From Selenomonadaceae bacterium (GTDB taxonomy: Bacteria; Bacillota; Negativicutes; Selenomonadales; Selenomonadaceae), in assembly GCA_017445435.1 (NCBI GenBank), contig JAFSUE010000239.1, positions 1 through 7,795 on the forward strand: a stretch of DNA of 7,795 nucleotides. The letters are read 5' to 3'. Of this stretch, positions 1-6,492 are shown in pieces. The notes beneath the pieces were generated by a model. That model had not been told where the DNA came from and did not search any database. It was given only the letters and a program-made list of their open reading frames with translations. How positions within the stretch are numbered: the stretch's first letter is position 1; the number at the start of each line of letters is the position of its first letter. The translations under genes were made by a program, and so were the position numbers.

Positions 1-1
1 A

Positions 2-709
2 ACGATAGAGTATCACGGAAAAACAATTACAGACTTAAAAAAATTTTGGGTTAATTATGTTGACGTTCAAGAAAAAAATATTCGCTACACTATCGATGCC
101 GTTCACTTCGCGAAAAAATGCGGCTGTCACAAATTTATTTTCGCTGGTTCGCAAGCTGAATACGGGCTTAGTGATAAACCGTTGAATCGTGAAACGCCGA
201 TTAAACCTTTTACACCTTATGGCGTAGCAAAATTTTCTGCTGGAAGTTTAGCGGAAATTCTCTGCGAAAATTTGGATATGACTTTTGTTTGGTCAAGAAT
301 TTTAAGCGTCTATGGCATTAACGATAGACCACATACTTTAATTAGCTACATTGTAAATTGTTATGAAAATAATATTCAGCCCGAAATAACAAAGTGCGGA
401 CAAATTTGGGATTATCTTCACGCTGACGACGCCGCCCGCGCATTTCGCCTTCTTGGACAGTGCAAAACTCAAGGCGTCTATGTAGTTGGTAGCGGCATAG
501 CTCATCCGCTGAAATATTACGTCGAAATAATTTACAATTTGATGAAACCAAATGTGCCGCTTGTATTCGGCGGTAAACCTTACGCAGAAAATCAAGTTAT
601 GTTTCTTCAAGCTGATATTTCAGATTTACAGCGCGATACAGGATTTCAACCGAAAATTTCTTTTGAGGAAGGCATAAAAAAAATTTTAGACGGTCGCAAG
701 GCGTTATAA
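2..709 (+). CDS. NAD-dependent epimerase/dehydratase (extended SDR), 5' end outside window
   Basis: The reading frame is open from the first bases of the window, so this is the C-terminal 235 residues of a longer protein. The TTG at 182 lies inside the gene and is not its start. Visible extended-SDR features are the beta-strand motif FIFAGSQAEYG with the catalytic-type Ser at residue 50 of the fragment, and the YxxxK active site PYGVAKFSAG (Tyr73, Lys77). Further on come SRILSVYG, the substrate-domain motif WDYLHADDAARAF, and a C-terminal GFQPKISFEEGIKKIL typical of nucleotide-sugar epimerases. The family is usually about 280-320 residues, so some 50-80 N-terminal residues with the NAD-binding GxxGxxG loop should lie upstream. 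The likely role is epimerisation or reduction of a nucleotide sugar for surface polysaccharide. Overall style resembles CDP-sugar (abequose/paratose-type) enzymes, but the substrate cannot be fixed. It ends 42 nt before fbp, so co-transcription is possible. Confidence 0.88.
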   Translation, partial: TIEYHGKTITDLKKFWVNYVDVQEKNIRYTIDAVHFAKKCGCHKFIFAGSQAEYGLSDKPLNRETPIKPFTPYGVAKFSAGSLAEILCENLDMTFVWSRILSVYGINDRPHTLISYIVNCYENNIQPEITKCGQIWDYLHADDAARAFRLLGQCKTQGVYVVGSGIAHPLKYYVEIIYNLMKPNVPLVFGGKPYAENQVMFLQADISDLQRDTGFQPKISFEEGIKKILDGRKAL

Positions 710-751
710 TTCGACGTAGCTTTATTACGTTGGGCGAAAGGGGCGGTTTTA

Positions 752-2662
752 ATGGTGAATGAAAGTCATGAAAATTTTTTAGACAGCTTGCTTAGGATTT
801 TATCTGAAAAATATCCTACGAAAGAGTCAATTTACGAAAAGTTGATTTACCTGCAATCCCGCTTGAGTTTGCCCAAAGGTACAGAACATTTTATGAGTGA
901 CTTACATGGCGAATACGATTTATTTTCCCACATTATAAATAATTGTTCTGGCGTCATTCATGAAAAAGTTGACTTTTATTTTGGTGTTCGCTTGACGACG
1001 ACGGAGAAGGCAGAGTTTTGTACGCTGATTTATTATCCTGAAGAAAAAATTAAACAGATTAAATCTGAAGGACTGGATACGGCGGATTGGTACTTAAAAA
1101 ATTTATCGCAACTTTTGGAACTGTCCAAGTTTATGGCGTACAAATATCCTTCGTTCAAAGTTCGTGAATTCATTCCGCACAATTACGCATCAATAATTAT
1201 TGAGCTGATGAATACGCGTCCTGAATCTGAACCCGCGCAGTTGACGTACCATAAAAAACTTTTGGACTCAATCGTAGCGATTAATAGCGGCGAAGATTTT
1301 ATTAAAGCGTTCACTGTTTTAATCAAGCGGCTTGCAGTTGACCGCTTGCACTTTGTCGGCGATTTTTTTGACAGGGGCAACCGTCCTGACGCAATTTTAA
1401 ATTTGATGATGACTCAACCTGTCGTCGATATTCAATGGGGCAACCATGACGTTGTATGGATGGGCGCGGCTATGGGCAGTGGCGTCTGCGCGGCAACCGT
1501 CGTGAGAAACAGTTTGCACTATAACAATACCGAAGTTTTAGAGCGCGGCTACGGAATTAGCCTTCGTCCGCTTACTTTGTTTGCGTCAAATATTTATCCC
1601 AATGATGAACCGTTGAAAGCCGCTGAAAAAGCTATCGAAATGATTATGTTCAAGCTTGAAGGGCAACTGATTCGTCGTAATCCCGATTTTAAAATGGAAG
1701 GGCGCTTGCTCCTTGATAAAATTAACTTCGATAAAAAATGCGTGACGATTGACGGTAAAGACTACGCGCTAAATGAAAGTGCAACGTTCCCAACAATTCA
1801 AGTTGACGCGGCTGACCGTTACGCCTTGACTGACGACGAACAAAAAATTATTGATGAACTTACAAATAATTTTATGGAAAGTTCACAGCTGAAAATTCAT
1901 TTGGATTATCTGTACCAAAAAGGCAGCGTCTATACGTGCCATAATGGAAATTTACTTTTTCATGCTTGCGTACCGCTGAATGAAGACGGTAGCTTTAAAG
2001 AAATTTCTTTCGGCAAAAAAAATTACGCGGCGAAAAATTATTTTGACTACGTCGACCAAAGAGCGCGGCAAGCTTACTTGAAACGTCACCGCGCAGATTT
2101 AGACTTTATGTACTTTTTATGGTGCGGGCTTTTATCGCCAATCGCTGGCAGGGAATTTCATACTTTCGAGCGAGCTTTTCTAAATAATGAGGAAGTACAG
2201 AAAGAGCCAGCAGATTTTTATTTCGACTTGATTAACGACGAAAAAATTTGTGACGCGATTTTAGAAGAATTTGGGCTTGACGCGAAAAATGGACACATTA
2301 TCAACGGTCACGTCCCAGTTAAAGTGCGTAAAGGTGAATCACCGATTAAAGCGAATGGAAAAGCTTTTTGTATTGACGGCGGATTCAGTCGACCGTACCA
2401 TAAAAAGACTGGCATTTCTGGATACACGCTGATTTTCAATTCAGGCGGCATGCGGCTACTTCAACATGAAAAAATTGCTGACATTAAAACAGCGTTGAAA
2501 GAAAATAAAGATATTGAGTCGAACTCTGAAATTGTTTCGATTAGTAGCAGGCGGTTGACGGTTGGCGATACGGATCACGGCAAGAAAGATATTCACGACG
2601 AAATTATTGGCTTGCACAAACTTTTAGAAGCGTATCAATCAGGACGACTTCAACCTAAATAG
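752..2662 (+). CDS. fbp: Fructose-1,6-bisphosphatase, class III
   Basis: A 636-residue protein, close to the length of the Firmicutes class III enzyme (about 640-670). It hydrolyses fructose 1,6-bisphosphate to fructose 6-phosphate in gluconeogenesis, in the cytoplasm. It has the calcineurin-like metallophosphatase motifs in order: SDLHGEYD at residues 49-56 (DxH), GDFFDRGN at 203-210 (GDxxDRG), GNHD at 230-233, CHNGNLLFHA at 396-405, INGHVPVK at 517-524 and IDGGFSRPYHKKTG at 541-554. All metal-ligand motifs are present, so it should be active. The ATG at 752 is preceded by a good Shine-Dalgarno (GAAAGGGG, 736-743) 8 nt upstream, which supports this start. Characterised relatives need Mn2+ and respond to AMP and phosphoenolpyruvate; that is family knowledge, not visible here. 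The stop codon TAG is the first three bases of a heptanucleotide repeat array. No terminator is seen before lepA, so read-through into lepA is likely. Confidence 0.97.
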   Translation: MVNESHENFLDSLLRILSEKYPTKESIYEKLIYLQSRLSLPKGTEHFMSDLHGEYDLFSHIINNCSGVIHEKVDFYFGVRLTTTEKAEFCTLIYYPEEKIKQIKSEGLDTADWYLKNLSQLLELSKFMAYKYPSFKVREFIPHNYASIIIELMNTRPESEPAQLTYHKKLLDSIVAINSGEDFIKAFTVLIKRLAVDRLHFVGDFFDRGNRPDAILNLMMTQPVVDIQWGNHDVVWMGAAMGSGVCAATVVRNSLHYNNTEVLERGYGISLRPLTLFASNIYPNDEPLKAAEKAIEMIMFKLEGQLIRRNPDFKMEGRLLLDKINFDKKCVTIDGKDYALNESATFPTIQVDAADRYALTDDEQKIIDELTNNFMESSQLKIHLDYLYQKGSVYTCHNGNLLFHACVPLNEDGSFKEISFGKKNYAAKNYFDYVDQRARQAYLKRHRADLDFMYFLWCGLLSPIAGREFHTFERAFLNNEEVQKEPADFYFDLINDEKICDAILEEFGLDAKNGHIINGHVPVKVRKGESPIKANGKAFCIDGGFSRPYHKKTGISGYTLIFNSGGMRLLQHEKIADIKTALKENKDIESNSEIVSISSRRLTVGDTDHGKKDIHDEIIGLHKLLEAYQSGRLQPK

Positions 2663-2701
2663 TGAGTAGTAAGTAGTCAGTAGTGAGTAGTGAGTAGTAC
2701 C
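2660..2701 (+). repeat. Heptanucleotide tandem repeat, TAGTNAG units
   Basis: Five consecutive 7-mers of the form TAGTNAG (N = G, A, C, G, G) are followed by a degenerate sixth unit (TAGTACC). The first TAG is the fbp stop codon. Because 7 is not a multiple of 3, successive TAGs fall in all three forward frames, so no forward frame reads through. The array leads in the same 7-nt phase into the CTAAAAG-type leader repeat before lepA. It resembles the short tandemly repeated heptanucleotides described in cyanobacteria, but that likeness is only by analogy. No function can be read from it. Confidence 0.9.
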
Positions 2702-2703
2702 AG

Positions 2704-2743
2704 CTAAAAGCTAATCCCTAAAAGTTAGAATGGAGAAATTTTT
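2704..2743 (+). repeat. Leader repeat copy 1, carrying the lepA ribosome-binding site
   Basis: This 40-nt stretch contains two CTAAAAG heptamers, then TTAGAATGGAG and an A/T spacer. It provides the lepA Shine-Dalgarno (GGAG, 2732-2735) 8 nt before the TTG start. Aligned to the leader of metQ on the opposite strand (6197-6236), about 34 of 40 positions match, with no gap up to the T-run before the start codon. The two genes it precedes are unrelated. The match therefore marks a dispersed repeat family and not gene duplication. Confidence 0.8.
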
Positions 2744-4543
2744 TTGGATAATCGAATTAGAAACTTTTCAATAATCGCCCACATAGATCACGGCAAATCG
2801 ACGCTTGCTGATAGGTTAATTGAACTTACTGGCACAGTTGAAAAACGCGAAATGTCCGAGCAATTTTTGGACAACATGGAACTTGAACGCGAACGCGGCA
2901 TTACGATTAAAGCGCAAACTGTCCGCTTGAAGTACACGGCGAAAGATGGCAATGAATATCAGCTGAATTTAATCGACACGCCTGGACACGTCGACTTTAC
3001 CTACGAAGTCTCACGATCACTTGCCGCTTGTGAAGGCGCGTTGCTTGTCGTCGACGCTACACAAGGCGTTGAGGCACAAACGCTTTCCAACGTCTACTTA
3101 GCGCTTGACCACGACTTGGAAATTGTTCCCGTCATAAATAAAATTGACTTGCCGAGCGCTGATGTTGAACGTACTAAAAATGAAATTGAAGAAGCGATTG
3201 GGCTTGACGCTACCGACGCCGTAACTTGTAGCGCTAAAACTGGTGAAGGCGTCGAAAATATTTTAGAAGCGATTGTAAATAAAATTCCGCCGCCGAATAG
3301 TGACGTTGACGCGCCATTACAAGCTTTAATCTTCGACTCTTACTTTGATTCGTACAAAGGCGCAGTTGCTCACGTCCGATTAATGGCGGGGAAAATTCGT
3401 AAAGGCGACAAGCTTAAACTTATTGCGACGGGCAAAGAATTTGACGCAAATGAAATTGGAATTTTCGCGCCGAATATGACGGAGCTTGCCGAACTTAAAG
3501 CGGGTGAAGTTGGATATATCTGCGGCAGTTTAAAAGATGTTCGCGACGTTAGAGTTGGTGACACGATAACCACCGCGCAGAATCCCGCTAAACCGCTTGA
3601 AGGTTATCGCGCACCTGTACCAATGGTTTTTTGTGGACTGTACCCAACTGATAACGCTGATTATGATAATTTGAAAGAGGCGCTAGAAAAACTTCAACTT
3701 AATGACGCCGCGCTTGTCTATGAACCTGAAACTAGCGCCGCCTTAGGATTTGGATTTCGTTGCGGCTTTTTAGGCTTACTTCACATGGACGTTATCCAAG
3801 AAAGGCTTGAACGCGAATATAATTTACGGCTTGTGACAACTGCGCCGTCCGTCGTCTATAAAGTTCATAAGACTGACGGTGAAATTTTGACGATTGACAA
3901 TCCCGCCGCCTTGCCGCCAGCTACTGAAATTAAATTTATTGAAGAGCCGACGGTTAAAGCTATGGTAATTGTTCCAGCTGATTATATCGGCGCGGTTATG
4001 GAACTTTGCAGAGAAAAGCGCGGCACTTATAAAAGTATGGATTACATTGACAAAACGCGGGTTATGATTTCATACGAAATTCCGCTGAATGAAATTATTT
4101 TTGACTTCTTCGACAAACTTAAATCGACGACGCGCGGCTACGCTAGCTTAGATTATGAACCTGCAAATTACGTTGAATCAGATTTAGTCAAGCTGGATAT
4201 TTTATTGAATGGCGATTTAGTCGATGCTTTAAGCGCGATTGTTCATAAGACGCGGGCGGCGAAAGTTGGACGTACTTTAGCGTTGAAGTTGAAAAGGATT
4301 ATTCCCGAGCAACTGTTTGACATTCCAGTACAAGCGGCGATTGGCGGCAGGATTATTGCACGTGAAACCGTCAAGGCGCGGCGAAAAGATGTTTTAGCGA
4401 AATGTTACGGCGGCGACGTGTCACGTAAGCGCAAACTTTTAGAAAAACAAAAAGCTGGTAAAAAGCGTATGAAGGCTGTCGGTAGCGTCGAACTTCCACA
4501 AGAAGCTTTTATGGCAGTGCTGACTGTTGGCGACGACGATTAA
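2744..4543 (+). CDS. lepA: Elongation factor 4 (LepA), translational GTPase
   Basis: A 599-residue protein, the normal length of LepA/EF4. This ribosome-associated GTPase acts in translation; family members are reported to back-translocate or remodel ribosomes and to be membrane-associated under some conditions. The G domain is complete: G1 AHIDHGKST at residues 12-20, G2 RGITI at 51-55, G3 DTPGH at 78-82, G4 NKID at 132-135, and a G5-like SAK near 163. EF-G-like domains II, III and V follow. The LepA-specific C-terminal domain carries YGGDVSRKRKLLEKQK from residue 555 and a basic tail, which separates it from EF-G and TypA. The TTG start is chosen because it gives the conserved N-terminus (DNRIRNFSIIAHIDHGK) and has GGAG 8 nt upstream. 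That ribosome-binding site lies inside a dispersed leader repeat. It sits 81 nt after fbp with no intervening terminator, so it may share that transcript. Confidence 0.98.
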   Translation: MDNRIRNFSIIAHIDHGKSTLADRLIELTGTVEKREMSEQFLDNMELERERGITIKAQTVRLKYTAKDGNEYQLNLIDTPGHVDFTYEVSRSLAACEGALLVVDATQGVEAQTLSNVYLALDHDLEIVPVINKIDLPSADVERTKNEIEEAIGLDATDAVTCSAKTGEGVENILEAIVNKIPPPNSDVDAPLQALIFDSYFDSYKGAVAHVRLMAGKIRKGDKLKLIATGKEFDANEIGIFAPNMTELAELKAGEVGYICGSLKDVRDVRVGDTITTAQNPAKPLEGYRAPVPMVFCGLYPTDNADYDNLKEALEKLQLNDAALVYEPETSAALGFGFRCGFLGLLHMDVIQERLEREYNLRLVTTAPSVVYKVHKTDGEILTIDNPAALPPATEIKFIEEPTVKAMVIVPADYIGAVMELCREKRGTYKSMDYIDKTRVMISYEIPLNEIIFDFFDKLKSTTRGYASLDYEPANYVESDLVKLDILLNGDLVDALSAIVHKTRAAKVGRTLALKLKRIIPEQLFDIPVQAAIGGRIIARETVKARRKDVLAKCYGGDVSRKRKLLEKQKAGKKRMKAVGSVELPQEAFMAVLTVGDDD

Positions 4544-4559
4544 CGCCGATTGAATAAAT

Positions 4560-4602
4560 AAAAAAAACGTCGAACAGATTTTGTCCGACGTAATTTTTTT
4601 TT
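4560..4602. terminator. Bidirectional intrinsic terminator between convergent genes
   Basis: Arms ACGTCGAACA (4567-4576) and TGTCCGACGT (4582-4591) form a 10-bp stem with one A-C mismatch around a 5-nt loop. The stem is flanked by eight A on the left (4560-4567, overlapping the first stem base) and, after AA, nine T on the right (4594-4602). Rightward RNA therefore ends in a U-run after lepA. Leftward RNA from the methyltransferase gene meets the same stem followed by a U-run. Its position 17-60 nt downstream of both converging stop codons fits a shared terminator. Confidence 0.85.
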
Positions 4603-4620
4603 CTTATGAAAATTTTTTAG

Positions 4621-5355
4621 CTACGAAATTTTTTCCGCGCAGATTTTGAAAAGCGGAATTGAATCGTAGGGGACATTGCTGTCAACGTGAACTTTTTCCG
4701 AAATGTCAATGTCACAATCGACTTTGAAACCCAGCCGCGTTAAAAGTTCCATGTCCCAATTTGGTCGTGTATGCGTACTGATTCGCAATGAATTTTTTAT
4801 CGCCGTGCATTCGTCCAACATTTCATCAGTAACGCTGGAATGTGCGCCATTATCGCCGCGTGTAAAATTTTTGTCTCCGTAGTCCGAATCAAAATTTATC
4901 AGTACGCCGCCAATTTTTAAAACTCTGTGCCATTCGCGATAAGCTTGCATTGCGTCAGGCAAAGTCCACGTCAAATTTCTGCTAACTACCGCGTCAAAAG
5001 TTCCAGCGTCAAACTTTAAATTCTGCGCGTCCATCTTGAAAAATTCTGCGTCAAGGTTAAGTTCGTGCAGATTTTTTTTCGCCGCGTCAATCATCTTCGC
5101 CGACATATCAACGCCAATGACTTTATGACCGACGCTTGATAAAATCGCCGCGAAAAATCCTGCGCCAGTTCCAACGTCCAAAATTTTCAGCTTGCCAAAA
5201 GGTAAATCTGCCGTCAAAATTTCACGCCAAATTTTCGCGCTAACGCCGTTTAACTCAATCATTCTCACGCGGCTAAAATCTTCGCTGCGTTCGTCCCAGT
5301 ACTTTTCAATACGGCTTTGAATTGCCGTTAAATCTTTCGTCATTAAATTTTTCAT
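4621..5355 (-). CDS. Class I SAM-dependent methyltransferase
   Basis: A 244-residue Rossmann-fold methyltransferase. Motif I is ILDVGTGAGFFA at residues 58-69, the acidic end of strand 2 is VIGVDMS at 79-85 (Asp83), the motif II-like FFKMDAQNL follows at 105-113, motif IV is FDAVVSRNLTWTLPD at 120-134, and the beta-5 region is LKIGGVLINFD at 146-156. The N-terminal YWDERSEDFS cap is common in small-molecule methyltransferases of the UbiE/COG2226 type. The substrate is unknown. The ATG at 5355 lies 9 nt after the metQ stop and has no clear Shine-Dalgarno, so translation is probably coupled to metQ. A second in-frame ATG (residue 5, at 5343) is an alternative start and also lacks a clear site. 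The tight link to a substrate-binding lipoprotein suggests that it acts on the imported compound or on something derived from it; this is inference. The stop is followed by a shared terminator. Confidence 0.88.
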   Translation of the reverse strand: MKNLMTKDLTAIQSRIEKYWDERSEDFSRVRMIELNGVSAKIWREILTADLPFGKLKILDVGTGAGFFAAILSSVGHKVIGVDMSAKMIDAAKKNLHELNLDAEFFKMDAQNLKFDAGTFDAVVSRNLTWTLPDAMQAYREWHRVLKIGGVLINFDSDYGDKNFTRGDNGAHSSVTDEMLDECTAIKNSLRISTHTRPNWDMELLTRLGFKVDCDIDISEKVHVDSNVPYDSIPLFKICAEKIS

Positions 5356-5364
5356 CCGCGCAGA

Positions 5365-6195
5365 TTAAAACGCTGGAACAATCGCGCCTTTGTACTTCTC
5401 CTCAATAAATTTTTTCATTTTATCGGAGTGCAAGGCGTTAATCAATTCTTTAATTTCAGCGCGGTTTTCATCGCCTTCACGTACAACAACAATATTGACG
5501 TACGGGGAAGTTTTATCTTCCATGAAGAGAGCGTCTTTTACAGGATTTAAATCAGCGTTCATTGCAAAGTTTGTGTTGATAATTGAAAAGTCAACGTCGT
5601 CAAGGGTACGCGGAAGTTGCGCCGCCTCAACTTCGGTTATTACAAGATTTTTAGGATTTTCGACAATGTCATTAACTGTCGCCGTTTCGCCAACGCCGTC
5701 TTTAAGTTTCAACAAATTTTCTCTTTGCAAAAGGAGAAGTGCGCGTCCGCCGTTAGTTGGATCGTTGGGAATTGACACTTTAGCGCCGTCAGAAATTTCT
5801 TCGATAGATTTAATTTTATTGGAGTAAGCGCCCATTGGCTCAACGTGAACACCAGCGGCATTAACAATTTTCATTTCCTTGTGTTCATTGATAAAATCCT
5901 TAAGGTACGGTTCGTGCTGGAAAAAGTTTGCGTCAAGTTCTTTATCGTTAAGCGCGATATTTGGCTGTACGTAGTCGTTGAACTCGACAATTTCCAACGT
6001 GATATTTTTTTCCTTCAAGTCAGATTTAATGTCTTCAAGCATTTCAGCGTGAGGGACAGGAGTTGCGCCAATTTTCAGCGTAACTTCCTTTTGAGTATCG
6101 CCGCCGCCAGTTTGTTGTCCACCGCCGCCGCAAGCTGTCAGTAAAATTGACGCCGCTAAACCAAATGCCGCAATTAAACCTTTTTTTAAATTCAC
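5365..6195 (-). CDS. metQ: MetQ/NlpA-family ABC transporter substrate-binding lipoprotein
   Basis: A 276-residue exported lipoprotein. The N-terminus is a lipoprotein signal: basic MNLKK, a hydrophobic core, and lipobox L19-T20-A21-C22, followed by a Gly-rich tether. The NlpA/MetQ motifs are GATPVPHAE (43-51), EFNDYVQPN (71-79), DANFFQHEPYL (88-98), IPNDPTNGGRALLLL (142-156), INTNFA (206-211) and SPYVNIVVVRE (230-240). Its length is usual for the family. The family binds L- or D-methionine and delivers it to the MetNI ABC transporter, but some members bind other small molecules, so the ligand is probable and not proven. No metN or metI gene is in the window: the downstream neighbour is a methyltransferase and the upstream neighbour an unrelated repeat protein. 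The GTG start has a strong GGAGG (complement of 6204-6208) 8 nt upstream, which lies in a dispersed leader repeat. No S-box or T-box leader was recognised. Confidence 0.9.
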   Translation of the reverse strand: MNLKKGLIAAFGLAASILLTACGGGGQQTGGGDTQKEVTLKIGATPVPHAEMLEDIKSDLKEKNITLEIVEFNDYVQPNIALNDKELDANFFQHEPYLKDFINEHKEMKIVNAAGVHVEPMGAYSNKIKSIEEISDGAKVSIPNDPTNGGRALLLLQRENLLKLKDGVGETATVNDIVENPKNLVITEVEAAQLPRTLDDVDFSIINTNFAMNADLNPVKDALFMEDKTSPYVNIVVVREGDENRAEIKELINALHSDKMKKFIEEKYKGAIVPAF

Positions 6196-6236
6196 AAAAA
6201 ATTCCTCCGTTCTAGCTTTTAGATGTTAGCTTTTAG
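6196..6236 (-). repeat. Leader repeat copy 2, carrying the metQ ribosome-binding site
   Basis: Read on the minus strand this is CTAAAAG, CTAACAT, CTAAAAG, CTAGAAC (four heptamers), then GGAGGAA and a T-run ending at the metQ GTG. It matches the leader of lepA (2704-2743) at about 34 of 40 positions. The differences are mostly C/T or A/G, and three are clustered in the second heptamer. Both the Shine-Dalgarno core GGAG and the T-rich spacer are kept, so the repeat is positioned exactly at the start of translation in both genes. Confidence 0.8.
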
Positions 6237-6247
6237 AAAAAAATTAC

Positions 6248-6480
6248 TAGGTCGTGTTGAATAATTTTTATTTTTTTTGATAAACTTCTTTTCTTTTTGA
6301 AAAGAAAAGAAGCAAAAGAAAACACTGCGGCATTTGTGCGCCCACGAATAAGTTTCAGTAAATTAAACACTTCACCGCGTCCCATTTGCTATCCAACTTT
6401 GCAGTGGCGCTGGGAAATGCCGCTAGTTTCCTTCATTTTTTTGCTTGAAATTTTCCCGCTTACTTATTCAACATCACCTA
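6248..6480. mobile_element. Candidate MITE: 233-bp non-coding element with terminal inverted repeats
   Basis: The ends are inverted repeats: 6248-6264 (TAGGTCGTGTTGAATAA) and the complement of 6464-6480 (TAGGTGATGTTGAATAA) match at 15 of 17 bases. Both ends begin with TA, which could be a TA target duplication as made by IS630/Tc1-like and some other transposases. Further in, AAGCAAAA (left arm, about 6310-6317) matches the complement of 6440-6447. GCGGCATTT (6327-6335) is a perfect inverted match to 6415-6423, followed by a partial GCGCC/GGCGC match, so the whole segment can fold into a long imperfect hairpin. It fills almost all of the gap between the RTX-like gene, whose stop is 12 nt away, and the metQ leader. 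A 63-codon TTG-initiated frame inside it (6297-6488) has no ribosome-binding site and is not called. No transposase is present, so any movement would have to be driven in trans. Confidence 0.65.
6285..6312. repeat. Perfect 13-bp inverted repeat, polypurine/polypyrimidine
   Basis: CTTCTTTTCTTTT (6285-6297) and AAAAGAAAAGAAG (6300-6312) are exact complements separated by TG. One arm is entirely pyrimidine and the other entirely purine. It lies in the left arm of the candidate MITE, in a stretch with no counterpart in the right arm. It is not followed by a T-run on either strand, so it is not a standard terminator. Confidence 0.9.
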
Positions 6481-6492
6481 ACTATTAACTAT

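Noticed and set aside
182..709. Treating TTG 182 as the start of the epimerase gene
   Set aside because: The same frame is open back to base 2 and encodes a good extended-SDR sequence, including the GSQAEYG motif. The gene is cut by the window edge and does not start here.
712..732. Small hairpin between the epimerase stop and fbp (7-bp stem with one G-T pair, 7-nt loop)
   Set aside because: It is weak and has no T-run, and the fbp Shine-Dalgarno follows at once. It is not enough to call a terminator.
4631..5367. CCGCGCAGATT occurring near both ends of the methyltransferase gene (4635-4645 and 5355-5365)
   Set aside because: It is an 11-base direct match with no extension, partly inside coding sequence. 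This is most likely chance in codon-biased DNA and not an attachment site.
5390..5827. 145-codon frame on the plus strand opposite metQ, and other long antisense frames in fbp, lepA and the RTX-like gene
   Set aside because: They lie opposite strongly conserved coding genes, lack ribosome-binding sites and resemble no protein family. They are mirror frames of real genes.
6297..6488. 63-codon TTG-initiated frame (starts KRKEAKENTA after the initiator) in the metQ/RTX-like gap
   Set aside because: It lies wholly within the inverted-repeat element, has no Shine-Dalgarno, and its N-terminus is simply the polypurine palindrome translated. Its composition does not look like a protein family.
6196..6492. 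SAM (S-box) riboswitch or T-box leader before metQ
   Set aside because: The leader next to metQ is only the 40-nt repeat, and the rest of the gap is the inverted-repeat element. No S-box core or T-box sequence was recognised.
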